Notes: a model not told the origin generated them from the sequence alone. 64,000 nucleotides of DNA from Blastococcus aurantiacus (GCF_900102425.1 NZ_FNBT01000002.1:124001-188000), one strand, 5' to 3'. Positions 1-8,661 are shown, counted from the first letter of the stretch. Translations and numbers: made by a program.

Positions 1-1
1 C

Positions 2-913
2 CCGCTCTACCTGGGCTCCGCGATCGTCGTCGAGGTGCTCGCGCTGTCCGTGGCGCTGCTGCGCCGCCCGGTCCTGTTCGGCGCCGTCGCCGGTGTCGGC
101 ATCGGCACGATCGGCCACGCCACCGAGGCGGGCTGGACCCACCTGGTCCAGACGCTGAGCTGGAACAGCGACATCCTGGTCGAGGGCACGCTGATGGCGA
201 TCGTCGGCGGCGTCGCCGGTGGCCTGCTGGGTTCGCTCCTGGCCCTCGGTCTGCGGCGCCGGCTGCCCCGGCCGGCCGTGGCGCGCACCGTGCTGCTCGG
301 CAGCCTCGTGGCCCTGGCCGCCTGCCTGGCCAACGGGCTGATCGCGCACGTGCCGGACGACCTCGACGCCACCTTCGCCATCACCGACGTCGAGACCGAC
401 CCCCGCACCGCCGACATCACCGTCCAGCTGGACCCCGCGGACTTCGCCGACGACCCCGCCTGGGTGCAGATCACCGCTTGGCAGGGCGACGGCCTGGTCG
501 TGAACGCCCTCGAGCGCGTCGGTGAGGGCGAGTACCGGACCACCGAGCCGGTGCCGCTGCACGGGACCTGGAAGACGCTGCTTCGGGTGCACGACGGTCG
601 CACCCTGACCGCGATCCCGATCTACCTGCCGGCCGACGAGGCGATCGACGAGCCGGAGGTCCCTGCCGAGGACGGGATGACCCGCTCGGCGATCCCCGAG
701 ATCGACATCCTGCAGCGCGAGCTCAAGGAGGGCGGCGGCGGCGTGTGGCTGGCCGCCAACCTCGTGGTGCTGGTCTGCACGCTGGCGATCATCGCTGCCC
801 TGGCCTGGGGCGTGGCCCGCTACTCCCGGCGGGCGGCGGCCGCCGAGCCGTTCCCCGACAGCCCGGCGGATGCGCCGGCCGACGAGTCGCGGACGTCCAC
901 CGGCGCCGTCTGA
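2..913 (+). CDS. Membrane protein with extracytoplasmic domain, 5' end missing
   Basis: The frame is open from base 2, so the start lies outside the window; 303 residues are visible. Hydrophobic stretches lie near the visible N-terminus, at about residues 65-85 and 95-115, and a further single helix sits near residues 255-277, followed by a short basic then acidic tail. Between them is a soluble, acidic domain of about 120 residues with beta-rich character (WVQITAWQGDGL, GTWKTLLRVHDG) that would face outside. I do not recognise a named family. It lies 45 bp before a cupredoxin-like lipoprotein gene and a polytopic membrane gene, so the three are probably one operon acting at the cell surface; a metal-related role is only a guess. 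Confidence 0.75.
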   Translation, partial: PLYLGSAIVVEVLALSVALLRRPVLFGAVAGVGIGTIGHATEAGWTHLVQTLSWNSDILVEGTLMAIVGGVAGGLLGSLLALGLRRRLPRPAVARTVLLGSLVALAACLANGLIAHVPDDLDATFAITDVETDPRTADITVQLDPADFADDPAWVQITAWQGDGLVVNALERVGEGEYRTTEPVPLHGTWKTLLRVHDGRTLTAIPIYLPADEAIDEPEVPAEDGMTRSAIPEIDILQRELKEGGGGVWLAANLVVLVCTLAIIAALAWGVARYSRRAAAAEPFPDSPADAPADESRTSTGAV

Positions 914-958
914 CCGCCCCGGCCCGCCCCTTCCCTGCGCACACCGGAGACTCACCAC

Positions 959-1426
959 GTGACCGCCCGTCCTGTCCGGCTGCCCCGCGCCGTGGCGGCG
1001 TCCGCCGTCGCCCTCGTCCTCCCGCTGGCCGCCTGCGCCGGCACCGACGAGCCCCGCCCGTCAGCGGCGAGTTCGTCGTCCAGCAGCACGTCGTCCAGCA
1101 GCACCTCGTCCAGCACGTCGAGCAGTGCTGCCGGGGCCGGGGCAGCGAGCAGTTCTCCGGGACAGGGATCGCTGCGCGCCGAGCTGGACGTCGTTGCCGG
1201 GCCGGTGGAGCAGGCGGGCCGGATCTCCGTACGGGTGGGCGAGTCGGTCACCCTGGTGCTCAACAGCACGATCGACGACGAACTGCACGTGCACGGCTAC
1301 GACCTGACCGCCGATCTCCGGGCGGGTCAGACCACCGAGCTGACCTTCGACGCCACCATCCCGGGGGTCTTCGAGATCGAGCTGCACGACGCGGGAACGG
1401 TGCTGCTGACCCTGCAGGTCTCGTGA
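959..1426 (+). CDS. Serine-rich cupredoxin-like lipoprotein
   Basis: A 155-residue exported protein. The N-terminus is basic, then hydrophobic, and ends in a lipobox (LPLAACAG), so Cys22 or so would be lipidated. A linker of about 30 residues made almost only of Ser, Thr and Ala follows. The C-terminal 90 residues resemble the EfeO/cupredoxin fold: VRVGESVTLVLNS, then DELHVHGYDL, then PGVFEIELHDAG. The paired His residues of HVHGY and the C-terminal His are candidate metal ligands, but the usual Cys and Met copper ligands are not evident. The GTG start follows a GGAG ribosome site. It ends 4 bp before the next gene, so the two are co-expressed. Confidence 0.75.
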   Translation: MTARPVRLPRAVAASAVALVLPLAACAGTDEPRPSAASSSSSSTSSSSTSSSTSSSAAGAGAASSSPGQGSLRAELDVVAGPVEQAGRISVRVGESVTLVLNSTIDDELHVHGYDLTADLRAGQTTELTFDATIPGVFEIELHDAGTVLLTLQVS

Positions 1427-1430
1427 CCGC

Positions 1431-2735
1431 ATGACGGTCCTCGCCCACGGGGTGGGGTCGCGCACCGACCTGCCCATCCCCATCGGGTTCGCCCTCTACG
1501 GCGCCGGCGCCGCCATCCTCGCCAGCTTCGCCGTCCTGCTGCTGTTCTGGCGCAGCCCGCACCTCGGTGGGCCGGACGCCGGCCGCCCGCTGCCCGCGGG
1601 GCTCCAGCGGCTGCTGGACAGCTCCGGGGTGCGCCGCGGACTGCAGGCCGTCGCGCTGCTGATCGCCGCCTTCGTCGTGACGGCCGCCCTGGCCGGGCCG
1701 GAGGAGACCTCCCGCAACCTGGGTCCGTGGGTCCTGTTCGTCACCTTCTGGGTGGGGCTCGTCCCGGTCAGCCTGCTGCTCGGACCGGTGTGGCGGGTGG
1801 TGAACCCCCTGCGGCTGCTGCATCGACTGCTACGGCCGCTCGGCCCCGATGCGCCCGGCGCGGCCCAGCTGCCGGCGCTCGGGCTGTGGCCCGCGGCCGG
1901 TGCGCTCACCGTGTTCGTGTGGCTGGAGCTGGTCCATCCCGACCGCACCGAGCCGGTCACCGTCGCGGTCTTCCTCCTCGGCTACGCCGCCGTCCAGCTG
2001 GCGTGCGCGCAGTGGTTCGGCGAGGGCTGGTTCGCCCGCGGCGACGGGTTCGAGGCCTACTCCACGCTGATCGCCCGGCTGTCCCCCTGGGGACGGCGCA
2101 GCGACGGGCGGCTCGTCCTGCGCAACCCCCTGGCCAACGCGCTGGCCACGCCGTCCCGGCCCGGGCTGTCGGCGCTGGTGATGGTGCTGCTCGGCTCCAC
2201 CGCCTTCGACGGGCTGACGCGCACCGTCTGGTGGCAGACCGGCCCCGGCTCGGCGAACGACTGGTTCTCCGGCACCGTCGGGCTGCTGCTGTCCATCGCC
2301 CTGGTCTCCGGGCTCTACGTGCTCGGCACTCGGCTCTCCGGCCGGCTCGCCGGGCAGGAGCAGGGCGTCCAGCCGGCGCGGTACGCGGCGACGGTGATCC
2401 CGATCGCGCTCGGCTACACGGTGGCGCACTACTTCAGCCTGCTGATGCTGGACGGGCAGACGACCTGGATCCTGATCAGCAACCCGTTCGGCACCGACGG
2501 CGTCGACCTGTTCGGCACCTACGGCAACCGGGTCGACCTCACCGCGGTCAGCGCCGACGTCATCGCCCTGGTGCAGGTGGGCGCCATCATCACGGGGCAC
2601 GTGGTGGGCGTGATCCTGGCCCACGAGCGCGCACTCCTGTCGGCGCGCCGGGCCCGGGCGTCCGACCAGCTGCCCCTGGTGCTGGTCATGGTCGTGTTCA
2701 CCCTCGGCGGGCTGGGTCTGCTCTTCGGGTTCTGA
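1431..2735 (+). CDS. Polytopic membrane protein of the FedB-like family
   Basis: 434 residues with about ten hydrophobic segments, for example near residues 20-40, 75-95, 105-125, 150-170 and at the very C-terminus. Actinobacterial proteins of this type are often labelled fenitrothion hydrolase (FedB). I see no hydrolase motif, and the profile is that of an integral membrane protein, so I would not transfer that function. A conserved-looking histidine/charged set lies in PVWRVVNPLR and in the tail (GHVVGVILAHERAL). The start is 4 bp after the cupredoxin-like lipoprotein gene, indicating translational coupling. A role together with that lipoprotein is inferred from the operon only. Confidence 0.7.
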   Translation: MTVLAHGVGSRTDLPIPIGFALYGAGAAILASFAVLLLFWRSPHLGGPDAGRPLPAGLQRLLDSSGVRRGLQAVALLIAAFVVTAALAGPEETSRNLGPWVLFVTFWVGLVPVSLLLGPVWRVVNPLRLLHRLLRPLGPDAPGAAQLPALGLWPAAGALTVFVWLELVHPDRTEPVTVAVFLLGYAAVQLACAQWFGEGWFARGDGFEAYSTLIARLSPWGRRSDGRLVLRNPLANALATPSRPGLSALVMVLLGSTAFDGLTRTVWWQTGPGSANDWFSGTVGLLLSIALVSGLYVLGTRLSGRLAGQEQGVQPARYAATVIPIALGYTVAHYFSLLMLDGQTTWILISNPFGTDGVDLFGTYGNRVDLTAVSADVIALVQVGAIITGHVVGVILAHERALLSARRARASDQLPLVLVMVVFTLGGLGLLFGF

Positions 2736-2862
2736 GCCGGCCGCCCCCCCGGGTGAGGCACACGGGCTGGGCTTCAGCACGGGGCGGCGGATGCCGATGG
2801 AGAGAGAGCCGCGTCCGGCGCCACCGGGGTCCACTCCCCGATCCAGCGGAAGGACCGCTCCC

Positions 2863-3210
2863 GTGATCGCAGTGACCTGTCGCAACGGCGAGCACTTCAC
2901 CATCGACCCGGCCGAGATCGAGCGCGCGCAGTCCGTGCCCGACACCGTCCTGCACATGGTGGGTGGCCGGACCTACGTGCTCGCCATGAGCCTGGACGAG
3001 CTGCTGCGTGCAATCCGCGACTCTCACGCCGAGCGGCTGGTCGTCCAGAAGCGCCTGGCCGGCGGGACGGCCGAGCTCGCCGACTCCGCCTCGACCGTCC
3101 GCGCGGCGGCGACCCTGCGGGTGGAGCGGCGCGCACGCAGCCGGGACGGCGACGCCCCCGGCTCCCCCGCCGACCGGCGGACCGACGACGGACCCACTCC
3201 CGACGCCTGA
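2863..3210 (+). CDS. FlbD-like protein
   Basis: 115 residues. The N-terminal 60 match the FlbD family of small flagellar proteins: VTCRNGEHFTIDP, then IERAQSVPDTVLHM, then GGRTYVLAMSLDELLRAI, in the order seen in FlbD (LNG, IE, PDT, G-Y-V, ES-DE). The rest is a charged, low-complexity tail. I chose the GTG at 2863, 8 bp after a GCGGAAGGA ribosome site, over the earlier ATG at 2791, which would add a Pro-rich stretch outside the family. No flagellar genes are nearby; neighbours are a membrane gene and gluconokinase. FlbD is usually inside flagellar operons, so this is an orphan, and a non-flagellar role is possible. Confidence 0.7.
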   Translation: MIAVTCRNGEHFTIDPAEIERAQSVPDTVLHMVGGRTYVLAMSLDELLRAIRDSHAERLVVQKRLAGGTAELADSASTVRAAATLRVERRARSRDGDAPGSPADRRTDDGPTPDA

Positions 3211-3241
3211 CCCCTGCCTTTCCGCGGAAGAGCAGACGTCG

Positions 3242-3793
3242 TCAGACGTCGGTCGAGGGGCGGTACGGGCGGTCCCCGCCCAGGGCGGTGAGCAGGCCGT
3301 CGACCACCGCGTCGGGCGACCCGGCACCGGAGATCTCCGCCCCCGCCTCGTCAGGCTGGAGCGGTTCGAGCGTGGCGAGCTGGCTCTCGAGCAGGGATGC
3401 GGGCATGTAGTGGCCCTTCCGGCCCTCGAGCCGGGTGCGCAGGACCTCGGCGTCGACGGTCACGTGGGCGAACCACACCGACGGCCGCCCCTCGCGGAGC
3501 AGGTCGCGGTAGCTGCGCTTGAGCGCCGAGCAGGTGAGGACGACGGAGCGGCCGGTCGCCTCCCGCTGGTCGATCCAGCCGCCGATGATGCGCAGCCACG
3601 GCCAGCGGTCGTCGTCGTCGAGCGGCTGCCCCGCGGCCATCTTCTCGACGTTGGCGCGCGGGTGGAACTCGTCGCCCTCGGCGAACTCCCACTCCAGCCG
3701 CTCCGCCAGCCGTTCGGCGACGGTGGTCTTCCCCGAGCCGGACACCCCCATGACGACCACCGTGGTTGCCGTGTTCGTGCCGTCGACCTGCAT
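3242..3793 (-). CDS. gntK: Gluconokinase
   Basis: 183 residues, the normal length of the GntK/thermosensitive gluconokinase family of P-loop kinases, which phosphorylate D-gluconate to 6-phosphogluconate in the cytoplasm. The Walker A motif GVSGSGKTT is at residues 16-24. Family signatures follow: EGDEFHPRANVEKMAAGQPL, DDDRWPWL, then CSALKRSYRDLLR and GRKGHYMPASLLESQ. The ATG at 3793 is used because upstream codons in the same frame have no family similarity. It faces away from the FlbD-like gene. The next gene upstream on this strand, a hydrolase, ends 41 bp before it, so it may be the last gene of that run. Confidence 0.9.
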   Translation of the reverse strand: MQVDGTNTATTVVVMGVSGSGKTTVAERLAERLEWEFAEGDEFHPRANVEKMAAGQPLDDDDRWPWLRIIGGWIDQREATGRSVVLTCSALKRSYRDLLREGRPSVWFAHVTVDAEVLRTRLEGRKGHYMPASLLESQLATLEPLQPDEAGAEISGAGSPDAVVDGLLTALGGDRPYRPSTDV

Positions 3794-3834
3794 GGACCGA
3801 CCGTAGGACCGCGCGCCGCGCACGGCGAGACGGT

Positions 3835-4581
3835 TCAGCACGCGGCCAGCGCCGCCAGCAGTTCGGGCCAGGCGGCGCTGCGCGGATCGATGACGACGAA
3901 GTGGCCACCCTCGACCTCGACGAGGCCGGCCGAGGGGTGCGCCGCCACGTAGGACCGGCCCAGGGAGAGCGGGACGATCTCGTCGGAGGTGCCGTGCACG
4001 ACCGTGACCGGGGCCGCGGGCGCGGGCTGCCGCACCGGGTCCAGGTCGGGCCGCTCGCCGGCCGGCCGCCCCAGGAACGCGCGGACGGCGTCGCCGTCCA
4101 GAGCCAGCTCCTCGCCCAGCCGGAGATCCGCCACCGGCGCCAGCGCCAGCACCCCGGCCAGCGGGGGGGTCCGCAGGTCGGCGGCAGCCTGCAGCACCAG
4201 GTGCCCGCCGGCGGAGTGCCCGGCGAGCACGAGCCGCCCGTCGCACCTTCCGGCGACGTCGGGAGCCCCGCTCAGGAAGCCGATGGCCGCGGCGACGTCG
4301 TCCACCGTGTCGTCGGGCCGGCCGGGAACCCGCCGGTACTCGATCGCCGCGGTCGTCCACCCGGCCTCCGCGAGTGCCGCCGTCAGCGGCCGGACGTGGA
4401 CGCGGTCGTAGGCCGGCCGCCAGAAGCCGCCGTGCACGAACACGACGAGCGGCCGCCGCTCGGCGCCGGCACGGCCGAAGCGGACGTCGACGACGGCGTC
4501 GGGGTGGTCGCCGTACCGGAGTTCGAGGTCGGGTGCGGGAGCGGGCAGCTGCAGGACCGAGCGGTCCTCGGCGGCAGTCAC
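3835..4581 (-). CDS. Alpha/beta-hydrolase (esterase type)
   Basis: 248 residues of the alpha/beta-hydrolase fold in the group of kynurenine-formamidase/esterase-like enzymes. The oxyanion motif HGGFW is near residue 48. The nucleophile elbow is GHSAGG near residue 115; the acid is probably in HGTSDEIVP and the catalytic His in EGGHFVVIDP. The substrate cannot be told from sequence. The GTG start at 4581 overlaps the TGA of the crotonase gene (GTGA), a classic coupling arrangement, so the two proteins are made together, suggesting acyl-CoA or ester catabolism. No signal peptide is seen, so it is cytoplasmic. Confidence 0.85.
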   Translation of the reverse strand: MTAAEDRSVLQLPAPAPDLELRYGDHPDAVVDVRFGRAGAERRPLVVFVHGGFWRPAYDRVHVRPLTAALAEAGWTTAAIEYRRVPGRPDDTVDDVAAAIGFLSGAPDVAGRCDGRLVLAGHSAGGHLVLQAAADLRTPPLAGVLALAPVADLRLGEELALDGDAVRAFLGRPAGERPDLDPVRQPAPAAPVTVVHGTSDEIVPLSLGRSYVAAHPSAGLVEVEGGHFVVIDPRSAAWPELLAALAAC

Positions 4582-5249
4582 CCCAGCCGCTGACCGGCGG
4601 CCCGCAGGCTGTCCAGGGCAGGGCCGTACATGCGGGTCTTGATGGTGCCGAGCGTCGGACCGGCCTTGCCGGCCAGTGCGTCGGCGAGCTCCACCGCCGT
4701 CGCGCGGACGGCGTCCTCGGCCACGGCCTGGTCGACGATCCCGGCGTCGACGGCCTCGACACCTCCGTAGCGGCGGCCGGTGGTCATCGCGATGTGCGCG
4801 GTCTGCGGCGCCAGGCGGGACTGGATGAGCGCCGACATCCCCGGGGTGAAGGGGATCTGGATGTCGACCTCGGGCAGGCACCAGAACCCGCGGTCGGCGC
4901 GCATGACCCGGACGTCGTGGCTCAAGGTCAGCATGGCTCCGGCCGCGAAAGCGTGCCCCTGGACGGCGGCCACCGTGACCAGCGGGAGAGCGAGCACTCG
5001 GGCGAGCAGGTGCTGCACCCCGGACACGTACCCGCCGCGCTCGTCCTCGTGGCCGGCGAGCCACTCGAGGTCCAGACCGTTGGAGAAGAACTTCCCGGTG
5101 GCCGTGGTGACGAGGGCGCGGGGGCCCTCGGCCTGCTCCACCTCGTCGAGGGCCGCGTTCACCGCAACCAGCCAGTCGGGGTGGAAGCGGTTCTCGGTGT
5201 CGCCGAGGTCGAGCACGAACACGTCGCCGGAGCGGTCCAACGAGGGCAT
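4578..5249 (-). CDS. Enoyl-CoA hydratase/isomerase family protein
   Basis: 223 residues, shorter than typical 260-residue crotonases. The CoA/oxyanion regions are visible: GKFFSNGLDLEWL for the first and VQGHAFAAGAMLTLSHDVRVM for the second. The usual catalytic glutamates of enoyl-CoA hydratase are not obvious; the pattern (FFSNGLDL, WCLPEVDIQIPFTPGM) is closer to delta3,delta2-enoyl-CoA isomerases of peroxisomal type. It would rearrange unsaturated acyl-CoA in fatty-acid breakdown. It is translationally coupled to the hydrolase gene downstream. The ATG at 5249 follows a GGAAGGA-like ribosome site on this strand. It is divergent from the histidine phosphatase gene. Confidence 0.82.
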   Translation of the reverse strand: MPSLDRSGDVFVLDLGDTENRFHPDWLVAVNAALDEVEQAEGPRALVTTATGKFFSNGLDLEWLAGHEDERGGYVSGVQHLLARVLALPLVTVAAVQGHAFAAGAMLTLSHDVRVMRADRGFWCLPEVDIQIPFTPGMSALIQSRLAPQTAHIAMTTGRRYGGVEAVDAGIVDQAVAEDAVRATAVELADALAGKAGPTLGTIKTRMYGPALDSLRAAGQRLG

Positions 5250-5394
5250 GGCGGGTCCTTCCGCAGGAGTCAGGCGGTGCCGGGCCGGCCCACCGCAGCG
5301 GCGGTGCTGGCCCGTGTCGACGCCGATCATGCCGTCCGGCAGTGTTCGACCCGCTCGGGGCGTCGCGAGCGGTCGGTCCACGGGAGGAGCGCGG

Positions 5395-6021
5395 GTGCGC
5401 AGGCTCTACGTCGTCACCCATCCCGAGGCGGCACACCACCTGTCCGGCGAGGTGGGCGGGTGGTCGGACACGGAACTCAGCGAGCGGGGCCTGCGCCAGG
5501 CCGACGCCGTCGCGGCGCGCATCCGGGAGCTCGTTCCCGCCGACGCCGCGGTGCAGCTGCACTCCTCCGACCTGACCCGGACGGTGCAGACGGCGGAGGC
5601 GATCGGCGCGCGGCTGGATGTGCAACCGGTTCTGCTGCCCGGACTGCGCGAGAAGTCCTACGGCGTCGCCGAGGGGCGGCCGCAGGCGTGGCTGGACGCC
5701 CGCTTCGTCCCGCCATCGCCCACCGGGGACCGGATGGACCACTCCGAGGGCATCGAGGGCGCGGAGACCCGGCGCGAGTTCGCCGTCCGCGTGTACGCCG
5801 CCGTCGACCGCATCCTGGCCGGCCCGGGTGCGCACCACGTCGTCGTCACCCACGGCTTCGCGCTGACCTTCGTCGTCTGCGCGTGGATCCGCATGCCGCT
5901 GGAGGCCACGGGATACGTCAACTTCAGGTCGACGAGCGGCGGGATCACGGTTCTCGAGGAGGACGACTTCTTCGCCAACCGCAGCGTGGTGCGACTGGAC
6001 GAGACCGCGCACCTCCCCTGA
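5395..6021 (+). CDS. Histidine phosphatase family protein with altered RHG motif
   Basis: 208 residues of the phosphoglycerate-mutase-like histidine phosphatase fold. The N-terminal catalytic motif, normally RHG, reads THP here (YVVTHPEAAHH): the phosphohistidine His is kept but the first Arg and the Gly are replaced. The second phosphate-binding Arg is seen in SSDLTRTVQTAE, the acid in the REKSYGVAEG region and the second catalytic His in VTHGFAL. A subset of actinobacterial members has the same THPEA motif, so it is probably active, but on an unknown phosphoester. The GTG start follows GGAGGAG at 5383-5389. It is convergent with the methyltransferase gene, whose stop lies 8 bp on. Confidence 0.82.
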   Translation: MRRLYVVTHPEAAHHLSGEVGGWSDTELSERGLRQADAVAARIRELVPADAAVQLHSSDLTRTVQTAEAIGARLDVQPVLLPGLREKSYGVAEGRPQAWLDARFVPPSPTGDRMDHSEGIEGAETRREFAVRVYAAVDRILAGPGAHHVVVTHGFALTFVVCAWIRMPLEATGYVNFRSTSGGITVLEEDDFFANRSVVRLDETAHLP

Positions 6022-6028
6022 CGGGTGG

Positions 6029-6760
6029 TCAGGCCGGCTTCCGCCAGACCGAGACGGCGCTCTCGCTGTCAGCGGTGAACGGCCGCCCGTGCCAGTCGGC
6101 CACCCGGCGGACGTGCTCGAGACCGGCCAGCTGCGCCATGAGGTCCAGCTCGGCGGGCCAGACGTAGCGGTGGTTGCTGGCGGCGTACCGCACGGTGCCG
6201 TCGTCCTCCCGCCAGTAGTGGTGGGAGGTGCCCTGCTGGGTGACGAGGTCGAGGGTGTCGAAGCCGACGTGACGCCCGCCGACGTGGAAGGGCACCGCCG
6301 TCTGCCCGGGCGGGAACCGGCGGAGCTGCGGGATCCACAGCTCGACGACGAAGTGGCCACCGGGCGCCAGGTGACGGGCGGCGTTCCGGGAGCAGTCGAC
6401 CTGCCCGGCCTGCGTCCGGACGTTCCCGAGGCTGTTCCACACGACGTAGACCAGGGCGAACGTGCCCGGCGCGGTGGCCGTGGCCATGTCCCCCATCACG
6501 ACCGGCAGGTCCGGGCGCTTGCGGTGCAGCTGATCGGCCATGGGCTGCGACAACTCGATGCCGGTGACCGGCACGCCCCGGGACGCCAGCGGGATGGCCA
6601 CCCGGCCCGTGCCGACGGCGAACTCCAGCGCGGGCCCCTCCCCCGCCAGCTCGGCCAGGAAGTCCACGGCGGGGTCGAGGACGTCGGCCGTGAACATGAA
6701 CGACGACGTCCGGTCGTAGCCGGCCGCCGTCGCCTCGTCCCACACGTCGCTGCTCGTCAC
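6029..6760 (-). CDS. Class I SAM-dependent methyltransferase
   Basis: About 243 residues with the Rossmann-type SAM-binding site: LEFAVGTGRVAIPLASRG (motif I, GxGxG-like), VTGIELSQPM (acidic end of strand 2), VVMGDMATA and FALVYVVWNSLGN. The first lines (YDRTSSFMF, LDPAVDFLAELAG) match small-molecule methyltransferases often called class I or YcgJ-like. The substrate is unknown. The start is taken as the GTG at 6760 because residues before it look non-conserved; an ATG at 6814 is possible, but without a clear ribosome site. It is divergent from the peptide-binding protein gene, with about 200 bp between them. Confidence 0.8.
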   Translation of the reverse strand: MTSSDVWDEATAAGYDRTSSFMFTADVLDPAVDFLAELAGEGPALEFAVGTGRVAIPLASRGVPVTGIELSQPMADQLHRKRPDLPVVMGDMATATAPGTFALVYVVWNSLGNVRTQAGQVDCSRNAARHLAPGGHFVVELWIPQLRRFPPGQTAVPFHVGGRHVGFDTLDLVTQQGTSHHYWREDDGTVRYAASNHRYVWPAELDLMAQLAGLEHVRRVADWHGRPFTADSESAVSVWRKPA

Positions 6761-6840
6761 GATGCGGAGCCTGGCCCGCCCGGCCCTGTACGGCCAACGA
6801 GTTACTTGGGTCACAGCTCGGCCACAGCATCCGTACGGCT

Positions 6841-6856
6841 AGTGACTCACGTCACT
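6841..6856. promoter_or_regulatory. CRP/GlxR-like palindrome
   Basis: The sequence AGTGACTCACGTCACT is an inverted repeat with GTGA and TCAC half sites separated by 6 bp, the core layout of CRP/GlxR-family operators. It sits 102 bp before the peptide-binding protein gene and 81 bp before the methyltransferase gene, so it could control either. No regulator is seen nearby. Confidence 0.4.
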
Positions 6857-6957
6857 GCGCAAGGTAGAGATCCCGCTTAGCGCCTCGGGCGCCCACCACC
6901 GCGGCACCCTGCCCGCGCACCGGTGGCTCTGCACGCGAACGGCTGAGGAGACAACAC

Positions 6958-8643
6958 ATGCGAGGACATCGGCGTCCGACAGAGCTCCCCTGGAAGCGGG
7001 CTCTCGCTTCCCTGGGACTCGTAGGAGTACTGCTCGGCACCGCCGCCTGCGGGGGGGACGACGGCGGCGGGGGCGGGGGCGGCAACGGAGCGGGCGGTGC
7101 GAACCCGGACGACATCTCCGAGCAGGGTGACCCGGTCGAGGGCGGTGAGATCACCGTGGGGCTGGAGGCCGAGACCAACAGCTGGCTGCCCGGAGAGGGC
7201 TCCTTCGCCAACTCGGGCACCACGGTCGCCTACGCGATCTACGACCCGCTGATGAAACGGACGGCGGATGGTGAGGTCAGGCCCTACCTCGCCGAGTCGA
7301 TGGAACCCAATGCGGACCTCACCACCTGGACCCTGAAGCTGCGCCCGGACATCCAGTTCCACGACGGCACGCCGCTGAACGGCGAGGCGCTCAAGACGAT
7401 CTTCGACACCTACCTCATGGCGCCGACGTCCAACGTGAAGAACACGCTGGCCGATGTCGCCTCGCTGGACGTCGTGGACGACCTGACCGTGGAGTACAAG
7501 CTGAAGCAGGCCAACGCCGCGTTCCCGGACGTGCTGACCACCTCCCCCGGCTGGCCCTTCTCGCCCACCGCGGCGGCGAAGTTCGGCCCCGACGCCGGCG
7601 CCAATCCGGTCGGGACCGGCCCGTTCAAGTTCGTGTCCTGGCAGCGGGACAGCAACTTCGTGGTCGAGAAGAACGAGGACTACTGGCGGGACGGGCTGCC
7701 CTACCTCGACGGGATCACCTTCCGGCCGATCCCCGACGAGGACACCCGCCTGTCCAGCCTGCAGAGCGGTGACATCGACGCCATGCAGACCCTGCGGCAG
7801 AGCACCGTCGCCAAGGCCCGCGACCTCGACGGCGTGGACAACTACGAGTACCTGGGCAACAACAGCGGCGGATCGATCATCAACACGAGCATCGCGCCGT
7901 TCGACGACCTGCGGGTGCGGCAGGCCCTGGCCTACGGCATCGACCAGCCGGCCCTCATCGACGTCATCGGCGGCACCGGGCTGACCCCCGACGCCACCCA
8001 GTACTTCAGCCCGGACAGCCCGTACTACTCCGAAAAGGCGGCGGAGGCCTTCCCGACCTACGACGCCGAGCGCGCCCAGGAGCTGTACGACGAGTACATC
8101 AACGACCCGCAGCGCTCCGACGGCCAGCCGGTCGGGACCGACCTCTCGTTCACGTACCGCTGCCCGCCCGACCCCACCCTCAACGAGCTCTCCCAGCTCT
8201 ACCAGTCCTTCTGGAGCCAGCTGGGCATGGATGTGAAGCTCGAGACCGTCGAGCAGGCCGCCCACGTCCAGAACGGGATCGCGAAGGACTACGAGGTGCA
8301 GTGCTGGCGGGTGGGTGCGGAGACCGATCCGTACACCACGCTGAAGAACGCCTTCACCGAGGGCCCGCTCAACTTCACCGGCTACACCAGCCCGGAGATC
8401 GACGAGGGCCTGGACACCCTGCGCACCACGACGGACGTGGAGGAGCGCAAGGCGGCCGTGGAGCAGATCAGCATGGACATTTCCGAAAACGTGCCGAACC
8501 TGTTCACCGGCTACACCCTCACCGACATCGCGGTGCGGGACGTGGTGAAGAACGTCGACGGCTGGACGTTCCCCGACGGCGATGAAGGTGACGGAGTCCC
8601 TGGCGCACAGGCCATGTGGGGCGAGGTCTGGACGACCGAGTAG
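6958..8643 (+). CDS. ABC transporter substrate-binding lipoprotein, family 5 (peptide type)
   Basis: 561 residues, the usual size of DppA/OppA-like proteins. The signal peptide ends in the lipobox LGTAACGG, followed by a Gly/Asp-rich linker. Family-5 features include the early EITVGLEAET, PLMKRTADGEVRPYLAES, the signature near FHDGTPLNGEALK, and NPVGTGPFKFVSWQRDSNF. It would bind oligopeptides or a similar solute outside the membrane. No permease or ATPase genes are adjacent, so it is an orphan that must work with a transporter encoded elsewhere. The ATG has a GAGGAG ribosome site 6 bp upstream. A strong hairpin terminator follows 18 bp after the stop. Confidence 0.9.
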   Translation: MRGHRRPTELPWKRALASLGLVGVLLGTAACGGDDGGGGGGGNGAGGANPDDISEQGDPVEGGEITVGLEAETNSWLPGEGSFANSGTTVAYAIYDPLMKRTADGEVRPYLAESMEPNADLTTWTLKLRPDIQFHDGTPLNGEALKTIFDTYLMAPTSNVKNTLADVASLDVVDDLTVEYKLKQANAAFPDVLTTSPGWPFSPTAAAKFGPDAGANPVGTGPFKFVSWQRDSNFVVEKNEDYWRDGLPYLDGITFRPIPDEDTRLSSLQSGDIDAMQTLRQSTVAKARDLDGVDNYEYLGNNSGGSIINTSIAPFDDLRVRQALAYGIDQPALIDVIGGTGLTPDATQYFSPDSPYYSEKAAEAFPTYDAERAQELYDEYINDPQRSDGQPVGTDLSFTYRCPPDPTLNELSQLYQSFWSQLGMDVKLETVEQAAHVQNGIAKDYEVQCWRVGAETDPYTTLKNAFTEGPLNFTGYTSPEIDEGLDTLRTTTDVEERKAAVEQISMDISENVPNLFTGYTLTDIAVRDVVKNVDGWTFPDGDEGDGVPGAQAMWGEVWTTE

Positions 8644-8661
8644 CACGTCCTCACGCAGGAA

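Noticed and set aside
1069-1135. Short tandem DNA repeats such as GTCGTCCAGCAGCA
   Set aside because: They encode the Ser-rich linker of the lipoprotein; codon repetition explains them.
1431-2735. Fenitrothion hydrolase function
   Set aside because: The label is common for this family, but the protein looks like a polytopic membrane protein with no hydrolase motif.
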